Shown here: positions 5,954 through 6,177 of the stretch, piece by piece
How the letters are laid out: each line of letters starts with the position of its first letter
Position numbering within the stretch: position 1 is the first letter of the stretch
Source: an uncultured Planctomycetaceae bacterium
GTDB taxonomy: Bacteria; Planctomycetota; Planctomycetia; Planctomycetales; Planctomycetaceae
Length of the DNA stretch: 6,177 nt
Assembly (NCBI GenBank): GCA_903823545.1
Contig: CAIJTL010001052.1
Coordinates: forward strand, 1 to 6,177
Direction of reading: 5' to 3'
The notes under the pieces: model-generated
Databases searched by the model: none
Seen by the model: the letters and a program-made list of their open reading frames with translations, nothing else
What the model was told of the DNA's origin: nothing
Translations under genes and position numbers: made by a program

Positions 5954-6177
5954 ATGGCTGCCATTCGAGTTCGAGATCGTTGGGGTGTGCTGATCCTGCT
6001 GCTCTGTTTGAGCCTTTCAGCGTTGGCTCAGGATGGTGTGGTTGAGAAGACCAACGCGAAACCGAAGCCCGAGTTTGTGCCGAAGATCACAATCGGCAAA
6101 GAGACGACCTGGGTAACGGAACCGGTTGGGCCGAGTGGGTTCATTGACTACCTCGCTGCCGTGAATCAGCGGCACAG
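5954..6177 (+). CDS. Secreted or periplasmic protein of unknown function (partial, runs off right edge)
   Basis: The frame opens at ATG 5954, nine bases after AGGGA, and stays open for 74 codons to the window edge. Residues 1-25 form a typical Sec signal peptide: basic start (MAAIRVRDRW), hydrophobic core GVLILLLCLSLS, and a likely cut after SALA before Gln26. The mature part begins with a charged, proline-containing linker (about 26-44) and then KITIGKETTWVTEP (45-58) and GPSGFIDYLAAVNQRH (60-75, approximate). The pattern K-E-T-T-x-x-T-E-P ... G-x-x-D-Y-x-A-A-x-N recalls long exported planctomycete proteins of unknown function; this is from memory and unverified. No catalytic domain is visible in the part present. 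It is probably transcribed separately from the upstream gene, given the 337-base gap. Confidence 0.75.
   Translation, partial: MAAIRVRDRWGVLILLLCLSLSALAQDGVVEKTNAKPKPEFVPKITIGKETTWVTEPVGPSGFIDYLAAVNQRH

Noticed and set aside
5847..5993. A 48-codon plus-strand frame (MGLCVEFSDWLDKLKRQQDR...) upstream of the secreted-protein gene.
   Set aside because: The composition is protein-like, but it overlaps the next gene's signal peptide by 40 bases, has no good ribosome binding site, and has no recognisable relative. It could be a remnant or leader peptide but cannot be supported.

Overview
The window looks like a piece of a planctomycete-type chromosome (Planctomycetota; inference). The clues are moderate GC, loosely packed genes, a type III pantothenate kinase (CoaX), a heparan-acetyltransferase-like membrane protein, intergenic inverted repeats of the kind common in these genomes, and a secreted protein whose N-terminus resembles planctomycete-specific families. 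No 16S or other taxonomic marker is present, so the assignment is tentative.

Layout. The left edge (1-81, minus) holds the first 27 codons of a Tat-exported protein. A 177-base gap follows with an imperfect inverted repeat built on CACGGAG units. Five minus-strand genes then run right to left: an antitoxin-like gene (3859-4125) and a PIN-domain VapC-like toxin (3398-3862) that overlap by ATGA; coaX (2548-3360, GTG start); an inositol monophosphatase family gene (1637-2437); and a multi-pass HGSNAT/NagX-like acyltransferase gene (259-1611). Gaps are short (37 bases toxin-coaX, 25 bases phosphatase-acyltransferase), except for 110 bases between coaX and the phosphatase gene. That gap holds a 31-bp-arm inverted repeat with a 6-base loop. 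Divergently, on the plus strand, lies an asparagine-synthetase-like ATP-pyrophosphatase gene (4279-5616) whose protein keeps the synthetase active-site motifs but lacks the N-terminal glutaminase cysteine. It is followed by a 337-base gap with a second inverted repeat (30-bp arms) and by the start of a secreted protein gene (5954 to the right edge).

How the genes relate. CoaX does the first step of coenzyme A synthesis, and the acyltransferase at the end of the row would be expected to use acetyl-CoA, but I see no firm pathway linking all five minus-strand genes. The toxin-antitoxin pair looks like a self-contained module sitting just upstream of coaX. The most interesting items are the cysteine-less asparagine-synthetase relative, the long hairpin just ahead of the phosphatase gene, and a perfect 12-base palindrome that includes the antitoxin ribosome binding site. 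I found no CRISPR array, tRNA, rRNA, transposase or phage gene.
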